Notes: generated from the sequence alone by a model not told the origin. A DNA stretch of 64,000 nt from P36-A1 sp049478495 (GCF_049478495.1 NZ_CP168083.1:1054001-1118000); one strand, 5' to 3'. Positions 52,937-62,163 are shown, counted from the stretch's first letter. Numbers and translations: made by a program.

Positions 52937-53798
52937 CTTGTTGATCCTTTCTATATGGCATTCCACCTTGAGCTCCAAATTTAGTAACTGATTTAGTAGC
53001 TCCTTTAACTGCAATTTCAAGAGCTGTATTCAAATTTATATTTTCTGCAATACATGCAGCTAGAATTCCATTTAAAGTATCTCCTGCTCCAGTGGTATCC
53101 ACTACTTTTACTTTAGATGGTTTAATATTTATTAGCTCTTTATCATAATACATAACTCCATCTTTACCTATAGTGATAATTACTTTATTTGGATATTTTT
53201 CAATTATTTGATTGTAATTCATATTTTCAAATATAAATTCTGCTTCTGTTTCATTTGGTGTAAAATATGTTACTTTATCTATTAAATCAAGGTTTATTTT
53301 ACGAGCAGGTGCTGGATTATAAATTGTCTTAATATTATTTTCATAACAGTAGTTAATTATAAACTCATTTACTTCCTGTTTTATCTCATTTTGTAAAACT
53401 ACTATTGTATCTTTTTCAAATAAAGAAATATTTTTAATAATATAGTCTATATCAACTTCATTATTAGCACTTGGAATTACTATTATTGTATTATCATTAT
53501 CACACACTGTAATTATGGCAGTTCCAGCTTCTAAATTGCCTTGCTTTACATTTTCAATATTTAAATTTTCTTTATCTAAAATGTCTTTAAAAAAAGCTTT
53601 TGAGCTTTCATTACCAAAGCAGCCAAGAAAGTATGTATTATTAAAAACCCTACTTGCTGCAACAGCTTGATTTAAGCCCTTTCCACCAGGTAGTTTATTG
53701 ATATTACTACCTGCAATTGTTTCGCCTAATTTAGGCAATCTATCAACGTTGTATACTATATCTATGTTTGAACTTCCTATTACTAGTACTTTTGACAT
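52911..53798 (-). CDS. rbsK: Ribokinase
   Basis: Phosphorylates ribose to ribose 5-phosphate. 295 residues of the PfkB family: GSSNIDIVYNVDRLPKLGET, GGKGLNQAVAAS (sugar site), DTTGAGDTLNG (catalytic Asp and anion hole), and a C-terminal FGAQGGMPYRKD. Second gene of the operon after rbsR. Confidence 0.96.
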   Translation of the reverse strand: MSKVLVIGSSNIDIVYNVDRLPKLGETIAGSNINKLPGGKGLNQAVAASRVFNNTYFLGCFGNESSKAFFKDILDKENLNIENVKQGNLEAGTAIITVCDNDNTIIVIPSANNEVDIDYIIKNISLFEKDTIVVLQNEIKQEVNEFIINYCYENNIKTIYNPAPARKINLDLIDKVTYFTPNETEAEFIFENMNYNQIIEKYPNKVIITIGKDGVMYYDKELINIKPSKVKVVDTTGAGDTLNGILAACIAENINLNTALEIAVKGATKSVTKFGAQGGMPYRKDQQDEKTWDFE

Positions 53799-53810
53799 AT
53801 TTATCTCCTA

Positions 53811-54716
53811 TTATTCTAAGATTATTGTTTCTTTATTTTCATCCCAATTAATTAACTTTTCAAAAGAAACTTTAGCTAATTGATTTATTGGTTGAACTAT
53901 TGTATATACTTCATCTAATAAATAATCATTTAAATAAGTCTTATCAATAGTTATCTTAGGTATTTCTTTTTTTAATCCACTATTTATAACAGAAAAGGCT
54001 ATCGTTTCATTACCCATATATATTCCATCATATTTATCTTTATTATCTATTTTTTTTACATCTTGATCTACTTGTTTTAAATTGTCATAAGATGTTGAGA
54101 CTATATCATACTTTAAATTATATTTTAAAGCTCTTTTGATAAAACCTTCTCTTCTTAATATTGTTGTATCTAAAGAAGGGTCTCCTTCTAGATACAGTAT
54201 ATAAGTAGAATTTTGTTCGTACAAATAATCAGCAACTTTTTTTCCAACTTGTTCATTGTCAATTATTACATTTTTTAAAGCACTTTCTACTTTTCTATCT
54301 AAAGCAACAATAGGTATATTATAATTACTTAAATCAATGTTATTATCATTTGTGATTAAAATTACTCCTTTTACTTTAAATAATGAGGCAATTTGTAAAG
54401 ATTCTTTTTCTTTATGAATTGAGCCTTTTGATGAAAAGATCAGACAGTTTATGCCACAATCTTGAGCATACTCTTCTATCTTATTTACTAATTCATTAAA
54501 AAATGGATTTAATAAATCTGGTACTATTAATCCAATAAGTGCACTTTGCTGAGTCGATAATCCTTGAGCAATTTTGTTTGGAGTAAAATTCAACTCAGAA
54601 ATAGCTTTCTCTATTCTATTAGATAGTTCACTACTAACAGATTTGTTATTAATGTATCTAGAAACTGTAGCTTTACTAACTTTTGCTTTTTTTGCAACAT
54701 CATTAATATTACTCAT
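53811..54716 (-). CDS. rbsR: LacI-family repressor of the ribose operon
   Basis: 301 residues. N-terminal helix-turn-helix MSNINDVAKKAKVSKATVSRYIN with the LacI hinge helix, followed by a periplasmic-binding-protein-like sugar domain. First gene of rbsRKDACB and probably self-regulated, since a symmetric operator lies between its promoter and start codon. Slightly shorter than the usual 325-330 residues. Confidence 0.9.
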   Translation of the reverse strand: MSNINDVAKKAKVSKATVSRYINNKSVSSELSNRIEKAISELNFTPNKIAQGLSTQQSALIGLIVPDLLNPFFNELVNKIEEYAQDCGINCLIFSSKGSIHKEKESLQIASLFKVKGVILITNDNNIDLSNYNIPIVALDRKVESALKNVIIDNEQVGKKVADYLYEQNSTYILYLEGDPSLDTTILRREGFIKRALKYNLKYDIVSTSYDNLKQVDQDVKKIDNKDKYDGIYMGNETIAFSVINSGLKKEIPKITIDKTYLNDYLLDEVYTIVQPINQLAKVSFEKLINWDENKETIILE

Positions 54717-54731
54717 AATGCACCTCTTTCT

Positions 54732-54747
54732 TGAAACCGGTTTTACA
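54732..54747. promoter_or_regulatory. LacI-type operator (probable RbsR site)
   Basis: TGAAACCGGTTTTACA with the perfect core AAACCGGTTT, 5 bases past the -10 and just before the rbsR ribosome site, where a bound repressor would block transcription. Confidence 0.7.
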
Positions 54748-54752
54748 CCTAA

Positions 54753-54781
54753 AGTTTAACATATTTTTTTTTGAAGAGCAA
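54753..54781 (-). promoter_or_regulatory. rbs operon promoter
   Basis: Minus strand TTGCTC (54781-54776), 17-base spacer with an A9 run, TAAACT (54758-54753). Confidence 0.6.
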
Positions 54782-54790
54782 GCGCTTTCA
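54777..54790. promoter_or_regulatory. cre-like site (catabolite control)
   Basis: Minus strand TGAAAGCGCTTGCT, close to the CcpA cre consensus TGAAAGCGCTTTCA and overlapping the -35 of the rbs promoter. It suggests CcpA-type catabolite repression. Confidence 0.65.
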
Positions 54791-54944
54791 CTATATTATT
54801 ATTATCTATTTATACTTCTATAAGTAGCATATATAAAAGCTTATCTTCGATTATTAATTAATATTATACTTCTATAAAACTTATTGAATTATTTATTTAT
54901 TTTCTATCGATAATTATACAATAATACTTTAATATTAAAATTTC

Positions 54945-54979
54945 TAAAAAAAAACAGTACAAATAAAATTGTACTGTTT
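54945..54979 (-). terminator. Terminator after feoB
   Basis: AAACAGTACAA pairs with TTGTACTGTTT, a 6-base loop and nine T on the minus strand. Confidence 0.9.
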
Positions 54980-54989
54980 CAAGATTAAA

Positions 54990-57149
54990 TTAATAAAATA
55001 AGATGTTACCTAGTTGAAAGACTATTGTTGAAACAATATAAGGAACTATTAGAGTAACTGCAACAACTTGCCACATAAATTTCCAACCAAATTCTTTTTT
55101 AATAGTAGCAATGGCTACTACACATGGTAATAATAATAATATGAATACCATGTATGAATAGGCTTTTAATGGTGCATTTTCACCAGTAAACATATGATTA
55201 GCGGCATTTACAGTATCTTCTACTTCTTCATCATCTGTTGGTGCTGCAAATAATCCTGCAACATCTGGCAAGAAGATTGATTTAACACTTGATACTGCTG
55301 CATCTTTAAGCGCAATTGCTTGATAGCTTATTGTTGCTTCTTCTGGTACTCCTTCTACTTCTTCTTCATCAGCTGCAAGATCTTCTGCTGCTAATGCTTT
55401 AATTGTACCAACTACAGCTTCTTTTGCTGCTATTGAAGTTGGTAATGCTGCAATAGCAATATCTGAATCTCCAAATCCTGTTGGAGCAAATATTGGTTTA
55501 ATTATATGTGTTGCTTTTGTTAGATAGCTATCTTTAGCTTCTCCTGTTGGAAAGTAGTTTGCAGCCCATACTATGAATAATACTGCCATTATTAAAGTTG
55601 TAACTTTTCTTAAGAATCCTGCAATTCTACTGTTAACATTTTTGAATAATATTCTTCTTTCTGGAATTCTGTATGGAGGTAATTCAATTGTAAAAGCATC
55701 TTGTTCTTCTGAATCATAAATATGAAATGCTTTCATTAATAGTCCAATTATTACTGCAACAACTATACCTAGTACATATAAACTAGCTACTACAAGTCCG
55801 ACACTTCTTGAAAAGAAAGTTGTAGCAAATAGTGCGTACACTGGTAATCTTGCACCACAACTTATAAATGGTAACATTAAGGCTGTTTTCTTTCTTGCTG
55901 CTTCTGTTTCTAATGCTTTGGTTGATGTTATTGCTGGTACTGTACAACCAAAACCAATTACCATTGAAATAAATGATTTACCATTTAACCCAAAAGATGT
56001 CATTATTCGGTCCATTAAAAAAGCAATACGAGACATTATTCCACTTTCTTCTAATATACCCATTAATAAGTAAATAAAGTACATTAGAGGCGTAAAGACT
56101 AATACCCCACCTATTCCACCTATGATTCCATCTAAAATCATTGATTGGAACCAATCTGGTGCACCGGCAACTAATAATCCAACATAATAAGTAACATAGC
56201 CACCTATAAATCCATCTATCCAATCAACAAAAGGATTGGCAACATTAAATATAAGTGATAAAAAATAAATTGTAAATAGTAATAATATTGGTAATCCTAA
56301 CCATTTATTTAAAACTATATTATCTATTTTTCTAGTAATGTTATATCTTGATACTCCTTTATTATCGACTACTTCTTTTAACACTTTATGTATTTGATCA
56401 TAACGTTTTTGTTGAAGTTGATTATAATTAGACGATTGTAAAGAAATATCTTTATCAGAGTTTAAAGTTTCATTTATTTTAACTAATGTACTTTCAGGAA
56501 CAGCATTAGTGAATGTAGCATTCTTTTCAAATAAACGATATGATAAATAACTTAAGCCATATGATGGAGCTTTAATATTATCTTCTGTTAATATTTCCTG
56601 TACTCTATTTACTGCAATATCAATTTCAGAACTGTAATAGATATTATATTTAACTTTTTCATTTGGATCAAAATTAGCAATAAAGTCTTTAACAGCATCT
56701 ATTCCAGTAGCTTTCATAGCACTTGTTCTAATAATAGGTGCTTGTAAATATCTTTGTAATTTTACAGTATCTATTACTACACCCTTTTTAGTTATTTGAT
56801 CTTCAAAGTTTAAAAGAATTAACATTGGCTTTTGTAGTTCTCTAGCTAATAAAGTCATATATAAATTACGTTCTAAATTTGTAGTATCAAGTACATTGAT
56901 TATTAAATCATAATCTCCTTCTAATAATACTTCAGATGTAATTCTTTCTTCAGTTGAAACATTATCTAATTGATATGCTCCTGGTAAATCTATTAAACTA
57001 ATTTCTTCATTATTATATGTATAATTAGCATGATTTTTTTCTATTGTAACACCGGGCCAGTTTCCTACTTTTATTTTAGAACCACTAATGGCATTTATTA
57101 AAGCCGATTTACCGACGTTTGGATTTCCTAAAAAAACTACTTTCTTCAT
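54990..57149 (-). CDS. feoB: Ferrous iron transport protein B
   Basis: 719-residue Fe2+ transporter with a cytoplasmic G protein domain. P-loop GNPNVGKSA (8-16), VGNWPGVT switch I, DLPGAYQL, then the membrane part from about 275 with the iron-binding GFGCTVPAI and SCGARLPVY motifs. An acidic loop (about 590-655, with DLAADEEEVEGVPEE and PTDDEEVED) lies in the late part of the protein. One-base overlap with feoA. Supplies iron to the many FeS enzymes in this window. Confidence 0.96.
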   Translation of the reverse strand: MKKVVFLGNPNVGKSALINAISGSKIKVGNWPGVTIEKNHANYTYNNEEISLIDLPGAYQLDNVSTEERITSEVLLEGDYDLIINVLDTTNLERNLYMTLLARELQKPMLILLNFEDQITKKGVVIDTVKLQRYLQAPIIRTSAMKATGIDAVKDFIANFDPNEKVKYNIYYSSEIDIAVNRVQEILTEDNIKAPSYGLSYLSYRLFEKNATFTNAVPESTLVKINETLNSDKDISLQSSNYNQLQQKRYDQIHKVLKEVVDNKGVSRYNITRKIDNIVLNKWLGLPILLLFTIYFLSLIFNVANPFVDWIDGFIGGYVTYYVGLLVAGAPDWFQSMILDGIIGGIGGVLVFTPLMYFIYLLMGILEESGIMSRIAFLMDRIMTSFGLNGKSFISMVIGFGCTVPAITSTKALETEAARKKTALMLPFISCGARLPVYALFATTFFSRSVGLVVASLYVLGIVVAVIIGLLMKAFHIYDSEEQDAFTIELPPYRIPERRILFKNVNSRIAGFLRKVTTLIMAVLFIVWAANYFPTGEAKDSYLTKATHIIKPIFAPTGFGDSDIAIAALPTSIAAKEAVVGTIKALAAEDLAADEEEVEGVPEEATISYQAIALKDAAVSSVKSIFLPDVAGLFAAPTDDEEVEDTVNAANHMFTGENAPLKAYSYMVFILLLLPCVVAIATIKKEFGWKFMWQVVAVTLIVPYIVSTIVFQLGNILFY

Positions 57150-57370
57150 TATTTCTCTACCTCTATTCGTTGTGCATCTTTTTTTCTTATAGCAATATAG
57201 TTACCAGCAACATAATATTGTTGTGGGTCTCCTAATGGGGCATTTCTTTCAAATAAAATTGTATTACCATATGAAAAGCCAACAGATACTAATCTTCTAA
57301 CTGCTCTTTCTTCCAAGTTAATACAAAGTATTTTTGCGGATTCTCCGCGTTTCAAATCGCTTAATTTCAT
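57149..57370 (-). CDS. feoA: Ferrous iron transport protein A
   Basis: 73-residue SH3-like protein needed for FeoB function. Starts MKLSDLKRGESAKIL, with LVSVGFSYGNTILFERNAPLGDP typical of FeoA. The start follows AGAGGTG, and its -10 is close upstream (57391-57396). Overlaps feoB by one base. Confidence 0.93.
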   Translation of the reverse strand: MKLSDLKRGESAKILCINLEERAVRRLVSVGFSYGNTILFERNAPLGDPQQYYVAGNYIAIRKKDAQRIEVEK

Positions 57371-57390
57371 CTTGCTTCACCTCTTCATTA

Positions 57391-57396
57391 ATTATA
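57391..57396 (-). promoter_or_regulatory. Extended -10 of the feoAB promoter
   Basis: Minus strand TGCTATAAT, about 21 bases before the feoA ATG; short leader. Confidence 0.45.
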
Positions 57397-57816
57397 GCAA
57401 ATATAAACTAGATTTCATATAGTTAATATTGCACATAAAATATACTTTATTCAGTCATAAAAAACATTTATTTGAACAAGTATAAAATTATCTATTAGTT
57501 ATTCTCTATTTATATTAATTCTATATTATTATATTATCACAGTTTAAGTATAATGACTATAATTAAACGAAAAAAAGCATATTTTATGTTTTTTGACTAA
57601 TAATATAAATTTAGTAATAATCAGTAAATTTTAGCTTAAGTTTATTAAAAATAACTTATTAATTTGCTTTTTATGTAAAAAAGTAAAATGTGAAAATATA
57701 TTATACAATTGTTTATATTTGCAATATCAGTTAATAAAATAAACTTTTTTATATTTTATTTTCAAAATCATATAATAATTATAAAATTAATATTATTATT
57801 AGTTTCATTTTACAAC

Positions 57817-57892
57817 TATATACAAATTACTAAGTTTAATGTTCTATTTAGACATATTACTAATTTAATAATAGAACATAGATTTGTATATA
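57817..57892. repeat. Two-part imperfect inverted repeat
   Basis: Outer arms TATATACAAAT (57817-57827) and ATTTGTATATA (57882-57892); inner arms ATGTTCTATT (57839-57848) and AATAGAACAT (57870-57879). Both pairs are perfect; spacings are unequal. No coding content. Function unknown. Confidence 0.55.
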
Positions 57893-57916
57893 ATGTGTTT
57901 ATATACCTTAAGGCTT

Positions 57917-57944
57917 AAAAAAAACCAAAATTAATTGGTTTTTT
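57917..57944 (-). terminator. Terminator after the thioredoxin-like gene
   Basis: AAAAAACCAA pairs with TTGGTTTTTT around AATTAA, 3 bases past the stop, with eight T on the minus strand. Confidence 0.85.
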
Positions 57945-57946
57945 GG

Positions 57947-58444
57947 TTACTTAATTGTTTCATCAAAGAATTTGTTCAACACTTCTGACCATGTAGTTAG
58001 ATTTGATGTGTCAATATCATCAGTTGAAAGTGCTAGTTTGCCTTCTTTTATGTAATAAAATGCTGGAGTTGCACCTTCAAATTTAAGTTGTTCTTTTAAA
58101 TAGTCATACTGTTTGTTTTCATCTTCTGAAAGAGCTTGGTTATTCATGGTTTTTTGAGCTATTTCTTCAAATGAGTAATAGTATACTTCTTTAATATTGT
58201 GCTCTTTAGCAATGTTAGAATATTCTAATATTGTATCTACACAATGACTACAACTTGGTCTACCTATCATTAGATAAAATGATTCTTTGTTGTCTTGTTT
58301 TTCTTTTAGTTGATTATAATCTATTTCTTTAATAATGTGGTCTTGATTTTTTAATGTTTCATACCCTAGTGAATTATCTTGTGAACACCCTACAATCGTA
58401 ATTGATAGTATGAATACTGTTAGTAATAATAGTATTTTTTTCAT
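57947..58444 (-). CDS. Thioredoxin-like lipoprotein
   Basis: 165 residues. Lipobox IVGC (Cys20). The thioredoxin-type active site is GRPSCSHCVDT (CxxC), and ATPAFYYIKEGK gives the cis-Pro loop. An insertion (about 95-120) separates the two halves, as in bacteriocin-accessory-type thioredoxins. It probably exchanges disulfides or reduces substrates on the outer face. Partner unknown; last gene of the holA-sda run, two bases after the GPP34-like gene. Confidence 0.85.
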   Translation of the reverse strand: MKKILLLLTVFILSITIVGCSQDNSLGYETLKNQDHIIKEIDYNQLKEKQDNKESFYLMIGRPSCSHCVDTILEYSNIAKEHNIKEVYYYSFEEIAQKTMNNQALSEDENKQYDYLKEQLKFEGATPAFYYIKEGKLALSTDDIDTSNLTTWSEVLNKFFDETIK

Positions 58445-58446
58445 TA

Positions 58447-59136
58447 TTATATACCAAAGTAATTAGTGTTTCTTGATGCTATTAGGCTAAAGAAATCCTC
58501 AATAACATCTTTAAATACTTTTATGTCAGAGTATAACTGTGTTTCTTGTAATTCTTTAAGTCGTTCTTTAATTTGACCATGTTCATCTTCAGAAAAATAA
58601 TCATCCACTGAATAAAATGTATCTATTAATAACGCTAAAGCAACAAATTCATTTGCTTCATCATCTAAAAATAATGATTCATATAATCCTTGATATGCCT
58701 TTTTTACAGAATCTTTGTCTTTTAATTTTACTATATTTTTATGTAAAACTAGTCTTTTTTCTGATTTAACTTCAATAATATCATCTTTTTCAAATTCTTT
58801 TATGACATATTCAAATAAATCCATAACAAAATCAGTATCTAAAAAAAGTTGTTGTGCTAATTTATGTAAATTAGTTATTTTATTTTTTTCGATATATTCC
58901 ATCATTGTTTTATTATAGGTTCTTATACTAGTTTGATCTATTATTTTAAAATCTTTTGTTTCTGAATTAATTGAGATTTTATCATTTAAATATAAATTTA
59001 AAATAATTGATGTTGAAATTGTACTTAAAAATACTGAACTTGGTGCAAAATAGAATACTAGATCTTCTTTATATAGATCTAATAATAAGAAATCTCTTGT
59101 TATATTTTTTTGTAACATTAAGTTATCTTTATTCAT
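58447..59136 (-). CDS. GPP34/GOLPH3-like protein, tentative
   Basis: 229 residues from ATG 59136 (GTG-like upstream codon at 59145 possible). Soluble, Leu/Ile/Asp rich, no signal. The N-terminal DFLLLDLYKEDLVFYFAPSS and STISTSIILNLYLNDKISI resemble the start of GPP34 (GOLPH3) domains, which bind phosphoinositides in eukaryotes and occur with unknown roles in bacteria. The second half (about 140-229) is helical and acidic. The match is by pattern only. It overlaps the upstream gene end and is two bases from the thioredoxin-like gene. Confidence 0.45.
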   Translation of the reverse strand: MNKDNLMLQKNITRDFLLLDLYKEDLVFYFAPSSVFLSTISTSIILNLYLNDKISINSETKDFKIIDQTSIRTYNKTMMEYIEKNKITNLHKLAQQLFLDTDFVMDLFEYVIKEFEKDDIIEVKSEKRLVLHKNIVKLKDKDSVKKAYQGLYESLFLDDEANEFVALALLIDTFYSVDDYFSEDEHGQIKERLKELQETQLYSDIKVFKDVIEDFFSLIASRNTNYFGI

Positions 59137-59923
59137 ATGAATCACCTAATCCTTTTTTTGAATATCTTCTTATTTCTTCATCATATCTATTACACAAGAC
59201 TAGTTCTTGTCCTAAATCTATGTATGAGTAATCTTTTTTATCTGTTGTGCTAAAGCTTATTATTAATCTATTATTAAAGTCAAACATCTTAAAATATGCA
59301 TCGTTAACTTGTGCTAATTGTTTATTCATAGCACTACATATTAGTGTTATATGTTTTAAATAAGATGGAAGTGAATCTAGTTTTTCCATTCTTCTTTCTT
59401 TCATATCTGCTGTTTTGATTGTTTTTACATAATCTGTTATATACTTATCTTGTTCTGCATCATTAAAAAACACTGTATCTATATGATTAAGTAAAAAACT
59501 AGCATTTACGTTTTCTAAATTTTCTTCATCTAAGTCTCGATATTCTAAATCTAAATCATGAAATGAAACATCCATTTTTCCTTCTAAATCATAGATATCT
59601 TCATTATCATATATTTTTATTCTATCTAGATATTTTTCATAAATTTGCAAATGTTCATCTAATTGCAATTTCTGCATTGCCTTATTTACCATGTTTTTTA
59701 TTGTTTTAGAGTTTCTTGTTTTGAAGAAGAATGCTTTGAAACCATTGATTGATACTATTTCATCAAATTGATCTAAATAATAGATTGCTAAAGAATCTTG
59801 ATTAATATCTTGTGGTAACATGTAACTTGCAAATGCTTTTTTTATAAATTCCTCATTAGAAACAACAACGTCAAAGAGCTCAGTTGGCTCTTTGACGTTT
59901 ATTGATAGTACTATTTTTTCCAT
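59129..59923 (-). CDS. Unknown soluble protein, possible DMP19/DUF4375-like
   Basis: 264 residues from ATG 59923, which follows GGAGGAATAATT. The stretch YYLDQFDEIVSINGFKAFFF (57-76 region) and the following helices resemble DMP19/DUF4375, a DNA-mimic family with a NGGF-x-x-F core, here NGF. The middle is very acidic (DLEYRDLDEENLEN), and the C-terminal part is mixed. The identification is weak; no enzyme motif seen. In a run with sda and the GPP34-like gene; overlaps the latter slightly. Confidence 0.4.
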   Translation of the reverse strand: MEKIVLSINVKEPTELFDVVVSNEEFIKKAFASYMLPQDINQDSLAIYYLDQFDEIVSINGFKAFFFKTRNSKTIKNMVNKAMQKLQLDEHLQIYEKYLDRIKIYDNEDIYDLEGKMDVSFHDLDLEYRDLDEENLENVNASFLLNHIDTVFFNDAEQDKYITDYVKTIKTADMKERRMEKLDSLPSYLKHITLICSAMNKQLAQVNDAYFKMFDFNNRLIISFSTTDKKDYSYIDLGQELVLCNRYDEEIRRYSKKGLGDSYE

Positions 59924-59961
59924 AATTATTCCTCCTTTAATTATCCCCATTTTATAATTAT

Positions 59962-61188
59962 TTATTTTTCTAATTTATTGTTCTTAAAGTAGTTTGTTGC
60001 TAATCCACCTAAGGCTGTTTCACGATATTCTACTTTTAAATCTTGTCCTGTTTCTTTCATTGTTCTAACTACTGTATCAAATGAAACTGAGTCTAGTTTA
60101 ATTGCTCCAACTGTTGCTGCAACCATTAATGAATCTCTTGCTCTAAGTGCACAAAGTGCATTTCTTTCAATACAAGGTATTTGAACATATCCAAATACTG
60201 GATCACATGTAAGTCCTAATAAATGTTCTATGGCATTTTCTGCAGCATACTCTATTTGAGTTAAGTCAAGTTTTTCCATGTAGGCCATTCCTGCAGCTCC
60301 CATTGCTGTTGCTGTTCCACACTCTGCTTGACATCCACCTTCTGCTCCTGATATAGTTGCATTTTGTTTTATTAAGTTTCCAAATAGACCTGCTACTGCT
60401 AGTCCTTCTAGTAATGTTTGTCTATCAGTTTTTTTATCATGCATATAATAATACCACAATGCAGGTATTATTCCTGCAGCCCCACATGTTGGTGCTGTTA
60501 CTACAAATCCACCTGATGCATTTTCTTCTGACATTGCATATGCATATGCTTGTAATGATAAACGATCTTTTAAGATTAAATCTGTTGTGTTATTAGCTTG
60601 TTCAAGTAGTCTTTTTCCTACTCTTTCTAATTTTAATTTTCCAGGTATTAAACCTTCTGCTACTAAACCTCTATTTGTGTTTTTCATCATTGCATCTAAG
60701 ATGTCAGATATAAATTCTAAAATGTCATCGCCTTCTACTTCTTTGATGTAATCAACTAATGTAATGTTATTTTCTCTAATATAATTATATATCTCATCTA
60801 ATGTATTATGTGGATATATACTTGGAACATTTCCTTGTCCACCTTGTCCTGCAATTTCTATTGTTCCTCCACCTACAGAGTAAACAGTCCATTCTCCCAT
60901 TACTTCACCTTTGTCATCTAATGCTACAAATTTCATCCCATTTGGATGTCTTGGTAATGATTTATCTTCCCAGATTATTTCTAGCTCGTAACCTGTTAAT
61001 GTTTGTTCAATTATCCAGTCAGTTAAATGTCCTTTTCCTGTTAAAGATAATGAACCATATAATGTTACGATGAATTTCTTGGCATTTGGAAATTCTTCTT
61101 TAAACTGTTTTGCAGCTCTTTGTGGTCCCATTGTGTGGGATGAGGAAGGACCTGGTCCTTCTTTGTAAAATTCTTTTAGCGATTGCAT
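59962..61188 (-). CDS. sdaA: L-serine dehydratase, iron-sulfur dependent, single chain
   Basis: Deaminates L-serine to pyruvate and ammonia. 408 residues. N-terminal beta domain starts GPGPSSSHTMGP (11-22); the alpha domain has SGGFVVTAPTCGAAGIIPA, AEGGCQAECGTATAMGAAGMAY and CDPVFGYVQIPCIERNALCA with the [4Fe-4S] Cys. Many Bacillota split this enzyme into sdaAA and sdaAB; here it is fused as in E. coli SdaA (454 residues) but shorter. Feeds pyruvate to PFOR. 21 bases after holA. Confidence 0.93.
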   Translation of the reverse strand: MQSLKEFYKEGPGPSSSHTMGPQRAAKQFKEEFPNAKKFIVTLYGSLSLTGKGHLTDWIIEQTLTGYELEIIWEDKSLPRHPNGMKFVALDDKGEVMGEWTVYSVGGGTIEIAGQGGQGNVPSIYPHNTLDEIYNYIRENNITLVDYIKEVEGDDILEFISDILDAMMKNTNRGLVAEGLIPGKLKLERVGKRLLEQANNTTDLILKDRLSLQAYAYAMSEENASGGFVVTAPTCGAAGIIPALWYYYMHDKKTDRQTLLEGLAVAGLFGNLIKQNATISGAEGGCQAECGTATAMGAAGMAYMEKLDLTQIEYAAENAIEHLLGLTCDPVFGYVQIPCIERNALCALRARDSLMVAATVGAIKLDSVSFDTVVRTMKETGQDLKVEYRETALGGLATNYFKNNKLEK

Positions 61189-61209
61189 TTGTAATTCCTC
61201 CTAGTTAAA

Positions 61210-62163
61210 TTAGATACTTAAAATTAATAATTTCATTCCATGAAATTTGTTTATTTTTCCAGTTTTTACATGATAATCTAAATCAGCTAATTTAAGCAAA
61301 ATATTTTTTAAGTCCTTATCACTAAACATAAGTCTAGATGCTAGTTTTATTCTATAAGGATGCACTTTCAATATCTTTGCTATTTCTTCATTATTCTTTC
61401 CTTCTCTTTTATAGCTTTTAGATACTAAAGCTAGTCTAAATTGATTGGCTAGAACACTTGTTAAAACGATTGGTTCCATACCATTTTTAATCAAATCTTC
61501 AAATAATGTAATTGATTTGGGAATGCTTTTTTCTAATATAGCATTTGAAAGATCAAATATATTTGATTCTACATTTACTGTTGCAAAATCTATTACATCT
61601 TGTTTTTCAATTGTACCCTTTGGTTTGAATGTTGTTAGCTTATCTACTTCACTTGCTAAGTCTAGAAAAGCTGGACCTACTTTTTCAATCAACATTGATA
61701 CTGCTTCATTAGAAATTTTAGCACCTTTTTTATTTACCATGTGTTTAACAGTCTCGTTTATTTGCATTGTATTGGGTGTTGTAACTAGTGTGTATTTAGT
61801 TTCATCTCTTAAATACTTCACTATTTTCTTCTTTGCATCTACTTTATCATATACTGCATATATAATCATTATTGTAGATTCATTTTGTTTTTTAGAATAT
61901 TCTATTAATTTCTCAACAAATTCTGTGTAATCCTTTTTACTTTTTTCTGTGCTCATGAAAATAGGATTTTTTAGTATAGCTATTTTTCTTTGCGCAAAGA
62001 AAGGACTAGTATAACAATATTCTATAATGTTATCTATATCTGCATTTTCACAGTCAAATTCAACTGTGTTCATCATGTCAGATTTTACACTGTCTTTATT
62101 TAGTATTTTTTGAAGTTCTTCTTTTCCTAACACTTCATCGTTTGCTTGTATTGTATATATCAT
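61210..62163 (-). CDS. holA: DNA polymerase III delta subunit
   Basis: Clamp-loader subunit that opens the sliding clamp. 317 residues of the HolA family: N-terminal MIYTIQANDEVLGKEELQKIL, a mid-region with VYDKVDAKKKIVKYL and the C-terminal collar LADLDYHVKTGKIN. No Walker motifs, as expected. Followed 21 bases later by sdaA; comEC lies upstream, as in many Bacillota. Confidence 0.92.
   Translation of the reverse strand: MIYTIQANDEVLGKEELQKILNKDSVKSDMMNTVEFDCENADIDNIIEYCYTSPFFAQRKIAILKNPIFMSTEKSKKDYTEFVEKLIEYSKKQNESTIMIIYAVYDKVDAKKKIVKYLRDETKYTLVTTPNTMQINETVKHMVNKKGAKISNEAVSMLIEKVGPAFLDLASEVDKLTTFKPKGTIEKQDVIDFATVNVESNIFDLSNAILEKSIPKSITLFEDLIKNGMEPIVLTSVLANQFRLALVSKSYKREGKNNEEIAKILKVHPYRIKLASRLMFSDKDLKNILLKLADLDYHVKTGKINKFHGMKLLILSI

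Larger units (their letters stand above)
57371..57946. other. Intergenic region feoA / thioredoxin-like gene
   Basis: 576 very AT-rich bases. Holds the feoA promoter, a long two-part inverted repeat (57817-57892) and the terminator of the thioredoxin-like gene. A 69-residue Phe/Ile-rich frame across 57709-57918 looks like chance. Confidence 0.7.

Noticed and set aside
57709..57918. 69-codon plus-strand frame in the feoA spacer
   Set aside because: Phe/Ile-rich translation of AT-rich DNA, no ribosome site, overlaps the inverted repeat and runs into the terminator.
60357..61073. Plus-strand open frames opposite sdaA
   Set aside because: Antisense shadows of a conserved enzyme; Leu/His-rich translations with no ribosome site.
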